From NCBI GenBank assembly GCA_958295945.1, contig OY282386.1, positions 2,232,001 to 2,296,000 of the forward strand: 64,000 nucleotides of DNA, read 5' to 3'. This document shows, in pieces, positions 45,215 to 54,122 of the stretch. The DNA is from Candidatus Poribacteria bacterium (lineage in GTDB: Bacteria; Poribacteria; WGA-4E; WGA-3G). The position numbers and the translations under genes are program-made. The notes below the pieces were generated by a model, which saw only the letters and a program-made list of their open reading frames with translations, was not told where the DNA came from and searched no databases. The stretch's first letter is position 1, and the number at the start of each line of letters is the position of its first letter.

Positions 45215-46129
45215 CTACCCGATGAACTGTCTCAAGTAGATATGACTCTGCCTTAATGCGCGTTGTCGTGATTCTAATGTTTCTTCATAGGCGCGATCCT
45301 CTACTTCAACACAGACCGAACCATTATACCTAGTATCGCTCAGGACAGAGAAGAATCTTCCCCAATCCACATCGCCAAGTCCCGGCAGTTTCGGTGTGTG
45401 AAATGCAAGTGGTGTTGCGAGGATACCTACTTCATCAAGTTTATCTCTATCTAACCGCACATCTTTTGCGTGCACATGAAAGATACGATCAGCAAAGGTG
45501 ACAAGCGGTTTCAGGTAATCCATCTGAAGCCAGATAAAATGGGACGGGTCAAAATTGAGTCCAAAGTTTTCAGATGGAATCTCATCAAACATGCGTTCCC
45601 AAATCGCTGGACTGTAGGCAAGATTTTGCCCAGCAGGCCATTCATCTTCTGTGAAGAACATCGGACAATTCTCAATGCCGATACGAATTCCATTGTGCTC
45701 AGCAAATTGTATTAACGGTTTCCATACCTGTTTAAATCTTTCCCAATTGCCGTCTATTGTGCGAGTTTGATCTCTACCGATGAATGTATTTACAATGTCT
45801 ACTGAGAGTCGTTTTGCTGCCAATATCAGTTTTTTTAGATGTTCGCTATAGATTTCTGCTTCTGTTTCATCTGGTGTTAGTGGATTCGGATAATAGCCTA
45901 ATCCGCTAATTGTTATTTCCGCATCCGATAGACATTGTAGAATTAGGTCAACTTCCGAATTGGAAAGTGCTGCGACATCAATATGAGTAACGCCAGCATA
46001 ACGTCGTTCCGCTTTTCCTTTCGGCCAACACATCAATTCAACACAATCATAACCTGTATTTGCGGCGAATTGTACGACTTGTGCTAATGTTTGGTCAGGT
46101 AAAATTGCGCTTGCAAATCCGAGTTTCAT
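45215..46129 (-). CDS. Sugar phosphate isomerase/epimerase (AP-endonuclease 2 fold)
   Basis: The 304-residue xylose-isomerase-like TIM barrel has metal-site segments [31 protein letters not shown] and [11 protein letters not shown]. It starts [13 protein letters not shown]. Members isomerise or epimerise sugars and inositols. A link with the Gfo/Idh enzymes nearby is plausible but not shown. It lies 4 bases upstream of the bioF-like gene. Confidence 0.85.
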   Translation of the reverse strand: MKLGFASAILPDQTLAQVVQFAANTGYDCVELMCWPKGKAERRYAGVTHIDVAALSNSEVDLILQCLSDAEITISGLGYYPNPLTPDETEAEIYSEHLKKLILAAKRLSVDIVNTFIGRDQTRTIDGNWERFKQVWKPLIQFAEHNGIRIGIENCPMFFTEDEWPAGQNLAYSPAIWERMFDEIPSENFGLNFDPSHFIWLQMDYLKPLVTFADRIFHVHAKDVRLDRDKLDEVGILATPLAFHTPKLPGLGDVDWGRFFSVLSDTRYNGSVCVEVEDRAYEETLESRQRALRQSHIYLRQFIG

Positions 46130-46404
46130 ATACTACCTCCATGTCGTTTTTAGATATTATACTATGCAATATGGTATTTTTGAAGGTCTTTGTGTAAACA
46201 GGACTTATATGAACCAATATTCTCTAATATACAAGATTCAAAGGTGTTTGGTGCCTGCACAAATAGGGTCCAATCTAATTCAGACATTTTTACAGAGAAA
46301 AAGGATAACTGATTGCTGAAAACTGAAAACTGAATCCCTCTTTTCCTTGACAAGCTACACAGTAGCATATAAAATTGAAACAAAAGAAATCATAGGAATT
46401 GAAA

Positions 46405-47247
46405 ATGACATATACGACAACAACTGATACGGCAAATAACGATGATGCCTCTTTAGATGGGATGGTCCTAATTCCAGCAGGTGAATTCCAAATGGGGAGT
46501 CCCGGTGCAGATCCAAATGACAATAGACACCCGTTACACACTGTTTATACGGATGCGTTTTATATGGATGTGCACGTAGTGACAAATGCAGCATATAAAA
46601 CGTTCGTAGATGCAAATCCACACTGGCGAAAGGATCGCATCTACCAAGGATACGCAGAAGGATACTTGGTACTCTGGCGTGATAACAACTACCCAGAAGG
46701 ACATGCAGATCATCCGGTTACTTTTGTGAGTTGGCATGCAGCGATGGCATACTCAAAATGGATGGGAAAACGTCTGCCTACTGAGTCTGAATGGGAGAAG
46801 GCTGCTCGGGGTGGCTTGGAAGGCAAACAGTTTCCGTGGGGCAACACATTGCCTGATGGCACACAGTGTAATTTCGCTGATAAGAATACAGATTATGAGT
46901 GGTCAAATATGGATGCAGATGATGGATACAAGTTGTCTGCCCCGGTAGGAAGTTATCCTGCTAACGGATACGGTTTATACGATATGGCTGGAAATGTGTG
47001 GGAGTGGTGTTTGGATGCATATCATTATCCGCTCACGAATTCACCGAGAAGTAATCCGATTGGCGGTGCAGAGAGAATAGCCGATGTCGTAGAAAATCAT
47101 AGAGAAACAAGAACGGAACGTGTTCTACGTGGGGGTGCATGGAACGATGATGAAAGATTTTTGCGAATTATATTTCGCGATAACTATCCTCCCTGGAACA
47201 CAGAGTTTTGCCTCGGTTTTCGTTGTGTGAAAGATGTTCCTGCTTGA
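46405..47247 (+). CDS. SUMF1/FGE-sulfatase domain protein lacking the FGE cysteines
   Basis: A 280-residue protein from ATG 46405 (AGGA eight bases upstream; TTG 46399 is a poorer choice). The fold blocks are GEFQMGSPGADPND, PVTFVSWHAAMAYSKWMGKRLPTESEWEKAARGG, YDMAGNVWEWC and LRGGAWNDDERF. The Cys pair needed for formylglycine formation is absent near the C-terminus, which reads IIFRDNYPPWNTEFCLGFRC. It is therefore more likely a non-catalytic or EgtB/PvdO-like member. The function is unassigned. Confidence 0.82.
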   Translation: MTYTTTTDTANNDDASLDGMVLIPAGEFQMGSPGADPNDNRHPLHTVYTDAFYMDVHVVTNAAYKTFVDANPHWRKDRIYQGYAEGYLVLWRDNNYPEGHADHPVTFVSWHAAMAYSKWMGKRLPTESEWEKAARGGLEGKQFPWGNTLPDGTQCNFADKNTDYEWSNMDADDGYKLSAPVGSYPANGYGLYDMAGNVWEWCLDAYHYPLTNSPRSNPIGGAERIADVVENHRETRTERVLRGGAWNDDERFLRIIFRDNYPPWNTEFCLGFRCVKDVPA

Positions 47248-47342
47248 TCCTGTATATCTTTATTCCTTCAAAAACAATGAATTTTGTTTCAAAATATTAA
47301 AAATATGCTACAATTCACGTAAAATGTGTTACTGGAGGAAAT

Positions 47343-48158
47343 ATGACTCCTAAACAACGATACCTCTTTGATTTAACAGGATATATCCATCTAAAAAATG
47401 TTCTCAGTGAAGAGGAGTTGGAAAACGCACAGGATGCTGTTGAACGTTGCGTCCAAACACCTCCAGACCAACTCCCACCCGGTATAAGTTATGGTGGTGG
47501 TGGGTTTTCCAACGGTTTTTCGTTTGACAAATCGCTTGAGGCACTCACACTTCACCCAAAAACGTGGGGAATTGTCCAAGAATTGACCAGCAATAGACCG
47601 CGTTTTAATCGGGGTTCTCTGGTTGCGAAAGGTCCTGAACACGATCAGGTTCTTGGGAAGTTGCACTGTGCTCGCGAAGATTGCGGATGGCAGACACGTA
47701 GATATGTCGCTAAAAATGGACATATTCACAATAACGATTTTGCCATCTTTTTCTATTTCACTGATGTTTATCCGGGTGATGGCGGGTTAGTCGTCTTGCC
47801 GGGTTCTCATAAAGCGAATTTTGAAAGACCAGAAGGTATCTTCTTCCCCGTCCCAGAGAATCCATCAGATGAACTCCATCCAGCACTCGTTAATGTTACC
47901 GCACGCGCAGGCGATGCAATCGTCATGTCCGAATTGCTAACCCATGGGGTTCTGATATGGAAACCGAAGGAACGGTATCGTAGATTTCTCATTTTGCGTT
48001 ACAAGACACAGTTTTTCCAAGATAATAGGGGACACAGAGACCCATTTCCACCTGAGGTGATGGAGCGGCTTTCACCTGAAACACGCGAACTTGCACAACA
48101 CGGACACTGGACACATACTAAGGATATAGTTAAACAGGAACATGTCCAGTTAACCTAA
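47343..48158 (+). CDS. PhyH family protein with HxA in place of HxD
   Basis: The 271-residue protein has the PhyH fold (MTPKQRYLFDLTGY start, DVYPGDGGLVVLPGSHK strand). The first metal motif reads His108-Cys109-Ala110 (KLHCARE), not HxD. Distal His201 (LTHGVLIW) and Arg213/214 are kept. This is the coordination pattern of Fe/2OG halogenases, but a nearby Asp or Glu (ARED) might substitute. TGGAGG lies a few bases before the ATG. It is followed by a paralog in tandem. Confidence 0.82.
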   Translation: MTPKQRYLFDLTGYIHLKNVLSEEELENAQDAVERCVQTPPDQLPPGISYGGGGFSNGFSFDKSLEALTLHPKTWGIVQELTSNRPRFNRGSLVAKGPEHDQVLGKLHCAREDCGWQTRRYVAKNGHIHNNDFAIFFYFTDVYPGDGGLVVLPGSHKANFERPEGIFFPVPENPSDELHPALVNVTARAGDAIVMSELLTHGVLIWKPKERYRRFLILRYKTQFFQDNRGHRDPFPPEVMERLSPETRELAQHGHWTHTKDIVKQEHVQLT

Positions 48159-48168
48159 TATAATATAA

Positions 48169-48188
48169 CACAAACTGGAAAGTTTGTG
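48169..48188. repeat. CACAAACT hairpin, dispersed repeat copy 2
   Basis: CACAAACT-ggaa-AGTTTGTG followed by ctacaa, located between the two tandem PhyH genes. It is similar to the copy at 42056. Confidence 0.5.
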
Positions 48189-48205
48189 CTACAAGGGAAC
48201 GAAGA

Positions 48206-49051
48206 ATGACACCAGAACAACGTTATCTATTTGATGTTACAGGCTACTTACACATTAAATCTGCTGTTACAGGAGATGCTCTGAAAACAGCACAAGAGGC
48301 AGTTGATAGATATATCCACATGCCACTTGATGAACGTCCTGAAGGTTTTACAACGCGTCCTCGCGATTTAGAACCCGGCAAGGGTGGTAGATATGAACAC
48401 GGATTCGCTTTTGACCGTTCACTTGAAGCGATGACGGTCCATCCTGCTATTTGGCCTCTCGTCAAAGAGTTCACCTTTGATATGCCGAGATTTGTATCAG
48501 GTACACTCACGCTTGAACAGCACAATCCCGATAGGCAGCCGATGGGAACAAATCCTGCGGGTCTACATTGTGCTCGTGAGGGACGGCACTGGCTCACACG
48601 ATATGAAGTCAAGAATAGCCAAATCTACTGTAACGACTTTGTTGCTTTTTTCTACTTGACTGATGTACAACCCGGTGATGGCGGACTCATTGTCATTCCC
48701 GGTTCACATAAAAGCCAATTTGAACGTCCTGAAGACCTATTGACACCCGGTCCAGACGGTATTGATCCAGAACCAGACGATGTATTCACCAATATCACAC
48801 CTAAAGCAGGAGATTTTGTCGTGATTTCTGAACTTCTGACCCATGGTGTGCTACAGTGGAGACCAAAGGATCGAGATAGGCGTTTCCTTATCCTTCGGTA
48901 CCGTCCACAATTTGAAGGTAGATCAGGAATGCCAGAACCCATCTTTGAACGTTTGTCACCTGAGGTGCAGGAATTAACAAAAACCGCATCTTATGGACAG
49001 ATAAAGGATGTTGTTAAACAGGATGTAGTTCAATTAAGTGATTGTAGTTAA
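48206..49051 (+). CDS. PhyH family protein with HxA, tandem paralog
   Basis: The 281-residue paralog of the preceding gene begins MTPEQRYLFDVTGYLHIK. His121-Cys122-Ala123 (GLHCAREG) replaces HxD, while distal His213 and Arg225/226 are conserved. It has a longer insert around residues 52-66 and again near 105-118. That both tandem copies keep HCA argues that the change is selected, not decay. It is followed after 51 bases by a Gfo/Idh gene, so a shared pathway is possible. Confidence 0.82.
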   Translation: MTPEQRYLFDVTGYLHIKSAVTGDALKTAQEAVDRYIHMPLDERPEGFTTRPRDLEPGKGGRYEHGFAFDRSLEAMTVHPAIWPLVKEFTFDMPRFVSGTLTLEQHNPDRQPMGTNPAGLHCAREGRHWLTRYEVKNSQIYCNDFVAFFYLTDVQPGDGGLIVIPGSHKSQFERPEDLLTPGPDGIDPEPDDVFTNITPKAGDFVVISELLTHGVLQWRPKDRDRRFLILRYRPQFEGRSGMPEPIFERLSPEVQELTKTASYGQIKDVVKQDVVQLSDCS

Positions 49052-49102
49052 TTTCAGATAAATTTACAAAATCTTACAAACGACTGGAATACGAGGAATC
49101 TT

Positions 49103-50146
49103 ATGGCAACCACACAATACCGCGTCTGTATTGTCGGCTGTGGAAGGATGGGTGGCACGATAGATGAAGAAGTTCAAGGATCACCTCACGGTGCGCTACC
49201 TTACTCACATGCAGCCGGTTATACTGCGTATGAACGAACAACAATTGTCGCAGGGGCAGATGTAGTTGAAGAGAAAGCAAAATATGTTTGCGACAAGTGG
49301 GACATCCCAAAATACTACCTTGACTATCAAGAGATGATAACACAGGAAAAACCGGATATCATCAGTATTGCCACGCGTCCGGGGAACCATGCAGAAATCA
49401 CAGAATTTGCTGCAGAAAATGGTGTGAAAGGCATCTATTGCGACAAACCACTTTGTGCCTCTATGGAAGAGGCGGACGCTATGCTTGATGTGTGCGAAAA
49501 ATACAACATCAAATTCAATCTCGGGACACAACGTCGCTTTACACCCGGATACATAAAAATGCGTGAAATCCTTGAAAGTGGTGAAATAGGAGACCGACGT
49601 TCTATCATCTCCTATACGGGAGGATCTGCTTTATGGGGATACACACATGCTGCTGATTTAATCCTCTTTTTGGCAAGTGATTCAGAGATAGAATACGTCC
49701 AAGGAAATGTCGCTGTTGATGATGCCGACTTTGATGATAATCAAACCGAATCGGATCCAGGTATCGTGATGGGTTACATCCGTTTTAAGAACGGAATTCA
49801 CGGCATCAGTATTCTCGGAACCGCTTATGAATTTGAGGTGAATTGTAGTGAAGGCACAGTCCGTTCTCTCAACAATGGACTCGGTTTTCAACTCCGCAAA
49901 CGTCAGGGGCAATTTAATGAAATCTTAGATACACAATTCCCTGTCTTTGAACGGAAAAGCGGTACCGTGGGCTGTATTGAGGACATAGTTGAAGCAATTG
50001 ACACCGATACGGAAACACAAGGCAACATTCAACTTGCACATCGGAGCACCGAAATGGTTTTTGCAATTGTGGACTCGCAACGCCAGAAAGGCATGCGTGT
50101 GCCGATACCGATGGAGAATCGAGGTCTCTACCTCGGAAGGTGGTAA
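49103..50146 (+). CDS. Gfo/Idh/MocA family oxidoreductase
   Basis: The 347-residue protein starts MATTQYRVCIVGCGRMG, the NAD-binding P-loop. YCDKPLCASMEEAD carries the conserved Lys-Pro, and NLGTQRRFTPGYIKMREIL follows as in the family. At the catalytic helix it reads WGYTHAADLILFLA, a THAAD form seen in a subgroup. It is downstream of two HxA-type PhyH genes and probably in their transcript. GAGG precedes the start. Confidence 0.87.
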   Translation: MATTQYRVCIVGCGRMGGTIDEEVQGSPHGALPYSHAAGYTAYERTTIVAGADVVEEKAKYVCDKWDIPKYYLDYQEMITQEKPDIISIATRPGNHAEITEFAAENGVKGIYCDKPLCASMEEADAMLDVCEKYNIKFNLGTQRRFTPGYIKMREILESGEIGDRRSIISYTGGSALWGYTHAADLILFLASDSEIEYVQGNVAVDDADFDDNQTESDPGIVMGYIRFKNGIHGISILGTAYEFEVNCSEGTVRSLNNGLGFQLRKRQGQFNEILDTQFPVFERKSGTVGCIEDIVEAIDTDTETQGNIQLAHRSTEMVFAIVDSQRQKGMRVPIPMENRGLYLGRW

Positions 50147-50238
50147 ACTATTGGATCTCTCTTGTCCAGACGATTGACATTTCTTCTTGTAGAGATGCTC
50201 TGAGAAAGTGTAAGGAACCATACTTAGAAGGTGCAGCA

Positions 50239-50481
50239 ATGAACAACTACAGAGATATTATTACTATTGAACATGGCAAACGCAGCGGACAACCGTGTAT
50301 TCGTGGAATGCGGATCACTGTTTACGATGTCTTTGAGTATCTGGCATCAGGGATGACAGTATCTGAAGTTCTTAATGATTTCCCCGAATTAACCGAGACC
50401 GACATTCGCGCCTGTTTTGCGTATGCCGCGGACAAGGAAAAATCCCAAATGGTCGTTTACAAGAATGAAACTTCTATTTGA
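50239..50481 (+). CDS. DUF433 antitoxin-like protein
   Basis: An 80-residue DUF433 protein from ATG 50239 (GAAGGTG upstream). The family blocks are ITIEHGKRSGQPCIRGMRITVYDVFEYLASGM and a winged-helix SEVLNDFPELTETDIRACFAYAADKE. DUF433 proteins pair with DUF5615 PIN-like toxins. Here the toxin start overlaps this gene by 17 bases, but the toxin body is interrupted 63 bases in. Confidence 0.85.
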   Translation: MNNYRDIITIEHGKRSGQPCIRGMRITVYDVFEYLASGMTVSEVLNDFPELTETDIRACFAYAADKEKSQMVVYKNETSI

Positions 50482-50674
50482 TCAGAACATATCTGATCAG
50501 CTCGTGACGCGGTTGTCAGAGTTATTTCTTGCCTATTGTTTTCAAGTCCGGGTCTGTTTGAAACGTGTTGCGCGCAAACATGGTCCAACAATTTATGAAC
50601 TAAAACAAAGTTTATTGGATGATTATATGCGATTTCAACTCTCTAATCCTTCAATAATTTTTAAAAATGCGTAA
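50465..50674 (+). pseudogene. DUF5615 PIN-like toxin, N-terminal fragment
   Basis: From ATG 50465 the frame reads MKLLFDQNISDQLVTRLSELF (21 codons, to 50527), which is the DUF5615 N-terminus with its first Asp. The following 48 codons are unrelated and end at 50674. The missing remainder of the same protein is found 3.3 kb downstream at 53794-54084, in the same orientation. Confidence 0.75.
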
Positions 50675-50700
50675 GTTCTGAGAATAAAGATGTTTGGAGC

Positions 50701-51220
50701 ATGATCTTTGAAGTCTGTGTGAAGTACCCTGAATATCTCGGAAGCCTTATTCCCTCAACCGCAAAAGAAGCTCTTGAGTTGTATGATAAGTCTACATCCC
50801 CTTTCATGTTTAATGATATATCACAGACCTATCATAAGTTGTATGCCCAAGCGATGTTTGAGAGATTTCCTAATGACCATGAGCTATTATGCTGGGTTGC
50901 TGGTGCGTGGACACCGGGTCCACATACACCCCGTGAAGAAGTGCTTATCTTTATCGGTATGCATGAGCATATTTAAGGAGCTCTGTGATCACCATAACGT
51001 GCCATCGACTTCCCAGTGGCGTGCGGTTCGTAATTTGACCAATGCGTATGCTTACGTTGGTGAATACCGCAAGGCAGCTCAGAATGAAAGAGAGTTGTGG
51101 GTGATTGTTGACCACGCCAAAGAAACGGGTGAATATCATGAGGGGTTATTTCGGTGTTTATCTACAAAACCGATATTCTGGTTAGAAGAAAAAGTAGAAG
51201 AACAAGAACAATCTGAATAA
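50701..51220 (+). pseudogene. Frameshifted TPR-like protein gene
   Basis: Codons from 50701 read MIFEVCVKYPEYLGSLIPST to WTPGPHTPREEVLIFI in one frame. A +1 shift near 50960-50975 is needed to continue as IFKELCDHHNVPSTSQWRAV to EKVEEQEQSE, ending 51220. Both parts have tetratricopeptide-like helix patterns (NLTNAYAYVGEYRKAAQNER). The gene is either broken, mis-sequenced, or expressed as two overlapping parts. The downstream lipoprotein follows after 12 bases. Confidence 0.6.
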
Positions 51221-51232
51221 GGAGAAACTCTG

Positions 51233-52375
51233 ATGAAACATCGTATACAGTTCCTATCACCTTTGCTGATGTTTGTGGCTATCTTGCTTACTGGTTGCAG
51301 TGGGTGTAGTGGTATGGGTGATACGTCACGTTTACTTCATCCTTATCTTTCTGAGGAGGCACTCAACTCATCCGAGCCGATAGCGGTTGCCGCGTTCCCA
51401 GAACCTTCACTGGAAAAACTGGTCTCAGGTCTCAAATCAGAACTCAATCTGACGGAAGCGGAGATTGCTGCGACCAAAAAGATGATAGCAGAAGAAAGAT
51501 TATTTGATAACTTGAACTATATGGATAGTCGTAGAGATGCGACCAGCAGGCAAGCCGAATTTGACAGACGCAAACGAATGGTTGTCGCTAAACCTGAACT
51601 GCTATGGACTTTTGGTTTTATTTTACCGCCGACACTCGATCCATTGGAACTCAAAGCTACCTCTATCTATGAGTATGGTAAAAATTATTTATATGACTAC
51701 ACGTTGACGCGTGATCTAAGCGGCACAAAATCTGGCGAGGACAGATATAACGCTCTGGTTGCTCAGTGGCAGCAGGGTAAGATTACGGATTTAGAATATA
51801 AGCGTGAATGGGCATCCCTTTTGTCGGAAGAAAACGACTCGCTCACGATTGCCAAGTCCTTTTATTTTTCTGGTGGTATAGGAAATGTTGCGTCTCAAGT
51901 TGCTCTGGAATATGCGGAACTGGCTATTCGTGAGTATCCTGATTCCTTTGAGGCACGGCATGTGTGGTCTCTGTGTAACCGCAAGTATTATTTGGGTACA
52001 GACGATGAGAAAGTGATTTCGGGGTTTCGTCAGTTGGTTGCGAGATTTCCGAACTCATCCATTGCGAATTTTGAGTTAGCTGGTGTTCTCCCTGTGTATT
52101 CACTATTTCCTGTTGAAGGGGGTTCGGTGTCTCAGAATCCGTATGTTGAGGAGGCACTTGGTGCGATTCAACGTGCGATTCAACTTGATGATCGTATTGA
52201 CCCGAATAATGAAACACTTGGTGCTTGTTATTTGACCCTTGGCGATTATGAGAAGGCTCTGGCTGTGTATCAAGGTATGTCTGAAGTTTACTATGGTCAT
52301 GCTGGCGGTCTTGTATCTCTTGTTTATGAAGTTCAAGCTGCGGTATCTAAGCTGCGACAGCAAGCAGGTGAATAA
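51233..52375 (+). CDS. TPR-containing lipoprotein
   Basis: A 380-residue exported lipoprotein with a signal peptide ending LLTGC (lipobox Cys near 22). The C-terminal two thirds are tetratricopeptide-like: AIREYPDSFEARHVWSLCNR, FPNSSIANFELAGVL, PNNETLGACYLTLGDYEKALAVY. The function is not recognised; it probably mediates protein-protein contacts in the cell envelope. AAGGAG precedes the start. It is part of a cluster of similar lipoprotein genes, several of them broken. Confidence 0.75.
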   Translation: MKHRIQFLSPLLMFVAILLTGCSGCSGMGDTSRLLHPYLSEEALNSSEPIAVAAFPEPSLEKLVSGLKSELNLTEAEIAATKKMIAEERLFDNLNYMDSRRDATSRQAEFDRRKRMVVAKPELLWTFGFILPPTLDPLELKATSIYEYGKNYLYDYTLTRDLSGTKSGEDRYNALVAQWQQGKITDLEYKREWASLLSEENDSLTIAKSFYFSGGIGNVASQVALEYAELAIREYPDSFEARHVWSLCNRKYYLGTDDEKVISGFRQLVARFPNSSIANFELAGVLPVYSLFPVEGGSVSQNPYVEEALGAIQRAIQLDDRIDPNNETLGACYLTLGDYEKALAVYQGMSEVYYGHAGGLVSLVYEVQAAVSKLRQQAGE

Positions 52376-52416
52376 TGTTTGCGTGTATATAGTCTATTTT
52401 TCAAAGGAGTAGAACG

Positions 52417-52634
52417 TTGAGAAAACAGCACTTATTATTAGGATTTTTCGTATTGATTGTATTTTTCAGTATGGGTATTATGAACAATACACGTTTACAA
52501 AGACCCCCTACAAAGACACACCTTTTGAAAAGTCTATGCCTGTTTGGCATGAAAATGCGTATCAAGACTGGAGGACGTGGTGGGATCGCGAAGGATACAA
52601 GGATTTTGAACGGATGGCAAAAGCCATACAGTAA
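52417..52634 (+). pseudogene. Frameshifted small exported protein
   Basis: TTG 52417 with AGGAG seven bases upstream starts a signal peptide (MRKQHLLLGFFVLIVFFSM). After the CCCCC run (52502-52508 region) the sensible reading moves to the -1 frame: YKDTPFEKSMPVWHENAYQD, then WRTWWDREGYKDFERMAKAI, with stop TAA at 52632-52634. One extra C would restore a 72-residue protein. It is a real gene with a frameshift, or a sequencing error in a homopolymer. Confidence 0.6.
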
Positions 52635-52667
52635 ATCACACAGAAAAGACCGATAAGGAGACATTCC

Positions 52668-53693
52668 ATGAAACTTCAGATACAAACACTCACCCTGCTA
52701 TTGACAATTTTCATACTCATAGCAGGCTGCAACCGAGAGAAAGTAGAACGACCCGAACAGGTTGACACACCGACAAGCACACAGCTTGTGCAGTTGTCCG
52801 AAAAAGCACAAGCGGAAACGGTGCCGACAACCTTATATCCACCCAAAAACCCATACGAACACCTAACCGTCACAGGCACAAAACCATCACCGGAGTATGT
52901 AGGTGGCATTAAAGGTGATTTTCTATGGATACCCGAATTTGAATATGAATGGGAAAATGCGGAATTGCAGGAAGCGACCTTACCTGTAGCCCCTAATCAC
53001 GCAGAAAAATGGGCGCGATTTGAAAAACGCGAAAGAGAAATGTGGTATGAACTTCGCCAAAAGGCTGAAGGCGTAACATCAGAAAAACTCAGGGATGACA
53101 TGATTCGAGAAACTGAAATGCAATTAAATAACCTCCGTGCAGAGATCATGACCGAAGGCATGACCCCACTCAATGCTGCAAAGTATCTGATGTCACATAA
53201 TATCAACACAGAACATCGACGTAAGTATGCGCAGCAAGCCGTTGATGAGAACCCGAACGATTACCACACGCAACTCATTTGGACATGGGCTCAATATGGT
53301 CAGTCTGTTTATAGTATGGATAAAGTGTTAGAAGGCTATCGGCGTTTATTAGAAATTCGTCCCGATAGTGCTGAAGCACTTTATACTTTGGGAAGGTTTA
53401 CGTATTCTGCGGATGCGATACCTTTACTGAAAAAAGCATATATATACGCCCCCGATGTACGTCCCGACCTTCCTCTATCCATGAAATTGAAAGTCCCTAT
53501 ATTGCTGCAATTAGCAAAATCATATTACAGCTGGCACAGTGACGATGCAGAAGCGGAGGCAAAAACCCTTGAAACGTTGAGGCATTTGTCCAAGTATAAT
53601 GCAACACTTGCACAAGAGTGTATTACACAACTGCAAACAGAGAAAAGGATTGGTAGGCATAGCCGCCCCTATAAGGAGAAAACCGATGAATAG
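52668..53693 (+). CDS. TPR-containing lipoprotein
   Basis: The 341-residue lipoprotein begins MKLQIQTLTLLLTIFILIAGC, with the lipobox Cys at 21. A charged central helix zone is followed by TPR-like segments (YAQQAVDENPNDYHTQLIWTW, GYRRLLEIRPDSAEALYTLGRF). It resembles the gene at 51233 in layout (signal, spacer, ENPxDxxTxL TPR). The role is unknown. The short leader MNRAIIFLFVLY starts within its last codons. Confidence 0.75.
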   Translation: MKLQIQTLTLLLTIFILIAGCNREKVERPEQVDTPTSTQLVQLSEKAQAETVPTTLYPPKNPYEHLTVTGTKPSPEYVGGIKGDFLWIPEFEYEWENAELQEATLPVAPNHAEKWARFEKREREMWYELRQKAEGVTSEKLRDDMIRETEMQLNNLRAEIMTEGMTPLNAAKYLMSHNINTEHRRKYAQQAVDENPNDYHTQLIWTWAQYGQSVYSMDKVLEGYRRLLEIRPDSAEALYTLGRFTYSADAIPLLKKAYIYAPDVRPDLPLSMKLKVPILLQLAKSYYSWHSDDAEAEAKTLETLRHLSKYNATLAQECITQLQTEKRIGRHSRPYKEKTDE

Positions 53694-53792
53694 GGCAATT
53701 ATATTTTTATTCGTTTTATATTGATAAACAAAAACAAGAAAAACAATAAGGAGACCAAACTGATGAAACTTCAGATAGAATACTTTACGACA
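53686..53792 (+). pseudogene. Two truncated gene starts (leader relics)
   Basis: ATG 53686 after AAGGAG reads MNRAIIFLFVLY and stops at 53724. ATG 53763 after AAGGAG reads MKLQIEYFTT, its first codons copying the start of the 52668 gene (MKLQIQ). Each looks like the 5' stub of a lost member of the lipoprotein cluster. The second stub is joined directly to the toxin remainder. Confidence 0.5.
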
Positions 53793-53793
53793 T

Positions 53794-54084
53794 TCCAATT
53801 CCATCCATGCCAAAACGATTGGACTGAATACGGCAACGGATACTGAGTTATGGGATTACGCCCGTAAAAATAACTATCTAATTGTATCAAAGGACGCAGA
53901 CTTCAGTAACAGAAGCAGAAGTATTGTTCACGGACATCCTCCAAAAGTCATTTGGCTTCGATTGGGGAATTGTCCAACAAGTGCTGTTGAAGACAGTTTG
54001 AGAAATCATTATTCGGATATCAGAAGATTTACGAAAGATCCTAATCGGGGATTACTTATGCTGCTGCCGCCTGTTAGAACTTAA
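53794..54084 (+). pseudogene. DUF5615 PIN-like toxin, C-terminal fragment
   Basis: From 53794 the frame reads SNSIHAKTIGLNTATDTELW and continues DYARKNNYLIVSKDADF, a classic DUF5615 body with the Asp/Glu residues of the PIN-like site. It ends LLMLLPPVRT-stop at 54084. Joined to the 21 codons at 50465, it would give a toxin of about 117 residues, the normal family length. It has no start codon of its own in context. Confidence 0.75.
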
Positions 54085-54122
54085 AAGAATCAAACTAATA
54101 TTAGATATTGGAGATCAAATCA

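Noticed and set aside
46405-47247. Active formylglycine-generating enzyme
   Set aside because: The fold is present but the catalytic cysteines near the C-terminus are missing and no sulfatase gene is adjacent.
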